The position numbers were made by a program, and so were the translations under genes. The notes beneath the pieces are model-generated. The model saw nothing but the letters and a program-made list of their open reading frames with translations, was not told where the DNA came from and searched no databases. Shown piece after piece: positions 63,119-64,000 of a stretch of DNA of 64,000 bases (position 1 is its first letter; the number at the start of each line of letters is the position of its first letter). Source of the DNA: Serinus canaria. Taxonomy: Eukaryota; Chordata; Aves; Passeriformes; Fringillidae. Where the stretch lies: positions 46,883,378 to 46,947,377 of the forward strand of contig NC_066343.1 in the NCBI RefSeq assembly GCF_022539315.1. The letters run 5' to 3'.

Positions 63119-64000
63119 TGTTTGGTTTTTTTTTAATTTCTTTCTGATGATTTATGGATATATAAGAAAATGTATCTACATGTCTCTAGAAATATACCTA
63201 TGCAGCTAGATGTATCTCTGTGCAAAAATACAGATTCACCACATACATACTCCATGCTTACAAAAAAATTTGATTTAGTGTGTGACTCAAAAGAGACATA
63301 CTGAAATCCCCTTAAGGAAAAAAATAAAGCTTCCTTTTTAGTTCACAGTTTATTAGAAGAGTGATTGAATCAGTGTGTGCACTGTAACGGGGAAAGTCTT
63401 GATAATAGATATATTTTTTTGCCTAATAAAAGGTCTTAAATTGTGTCAGGGGAAAAAAAAGGAGTCATTCATATAGGTTCTCTTGTCAGTAGTCTGATAA
63501 TTAGGCAGTCTGATAATTCATACTTCTTGCAGATGTGTTCTGTGTAGACAATCGTGGTGAACGCTGACATCCTGTTGTAGAGTGGATATCCATTGTTTTC
63601 AGGATGTGGAAGTAAGAATTCTTTTACAGATCCATTTTCAGAAGATGTTTTCTAGTGTTCTAGTATTCAGTAGAATGTACCCATGACTTTGCTTAAAGGT
63701 GAGTTTGTTTTTTTTTTTAAATTATTATAAAGATCTGCAAATATCACTTAGAATTAGACAACCAACCTTTTAGGCAGTAGAGTAGTAACTGAGTAGTCCA
63801 TTTATCTCAGCTGTTTAAAGATTAATATTTATTTCAATGTTTACTGACCTTTCTGTAACTAAGTGGAATATTGGGTGTCTTAGATTCAATTAGGATTGGG
63901 GTTCAATATTGTGTCTGTGATAGAGTCAGGAATAAAACCTATTTCAGGAGTATTTAGGCATACAGAGTTTGCTCATGATGGAAGATCCATTAGTAAGCCA
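63119..64000. other. Unique AT-rich DNA, nothing recognised
   Basis: Includes a duplicated AGTCTGATAATT word near 63490-63520. No gene is recognised. Confidence 0.45.

Noticed and set aside
63092..63130. Hairpin followed by T run resembling a rho-independent terminator
   Set aside because: The surrounding DNA is vertebrate, where this terminator type does not apply.
1..64000. A new defence, secretion, toxin or CRISPR-like system
   Set aside because: No clustered genes, no CRISPR-type spaced repeats and no prokaryotic gene signals. The sequence is repeat-bearing vertebrate DNA.

Overview
The window looks like about 64 kb of AT-rich, CpG-poor vertebrate nuclear DNA, most likely from a bird. 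The bird assignment rests on the repeats. Several fragments read as CR1 LINEs, with CR1 reverse-transcriptase text and the CR1 3' end carrying degenerate ATTCTRTG-type octamers. They sit beside avian-type endogenous retrovirus (ERV) LTRs and an ERVL-class pol remnant. I see no bacterial, phage or plasmid features, no rRNA or tRNA gene, no CRISPR array, and no protein-coding gene I can name. Most of the window is intergenic or deep-intronic sequence.

Layout. 1-13.7 kb: unique AT-rich DNA with a small CpG-dense patch beside a CT-rich tract (0.6-0.85 kb), a stretch whose minus-strand translation is weakly protein-like (4.2-6.6 kb, perhaps an old pseudogene), and two short tandem duplications. 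13.7-16.6 kb: a long decayed plus-strand CR1. 16.6-23.8 kb: nothing recognised. 23.9-33.6 kb: a nested repeat cluster. It holds a CR1 fragment, a minus-strand ERVL-class pol remnant (RT, RNase H, integrase) split by a roughly 1.05 kb plus-strand solo LTR, a second LTR of another type on the minus strand, a plus-strand CR1 carrying an 85 bp antisense CR1 inside it, a 152 bp tandem duplication, and a third LTR fragment.

33.6-64 kb: mostly unique DNA. It contains an exon-like 74 bp segment (36.1 kb), a long compound tetranucleotide microsatellite (41.9-42.2 kb), two more CR1 fragments (46.4 and 50.7 kb), a pair of adjacent perfect palindromes (54.5 kb), a TTTTA-type pentanucleotide repeat (54.7 kb), a T/G-rich tract (56.0 kb), a GATA repeat (57.5 kb), a perfect 27 bp duplication (60.8 kb) and a short perfect hairpin (63.1 kb).

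The order of events can be partly read. The pol remnant was in place before the solo LTR landed in it, because pol text lies on both sides of the LTR and a short host sequence is repeated at its edges. The plus-strand CR1 at 29.6 kb was in place before the antisense CR1 inserted. No cooperating gene set or new system is supported. The most informative signals are the nested insertions, the template-switch-like inverted repeats, the possible pseudogene and the exon-like segment.
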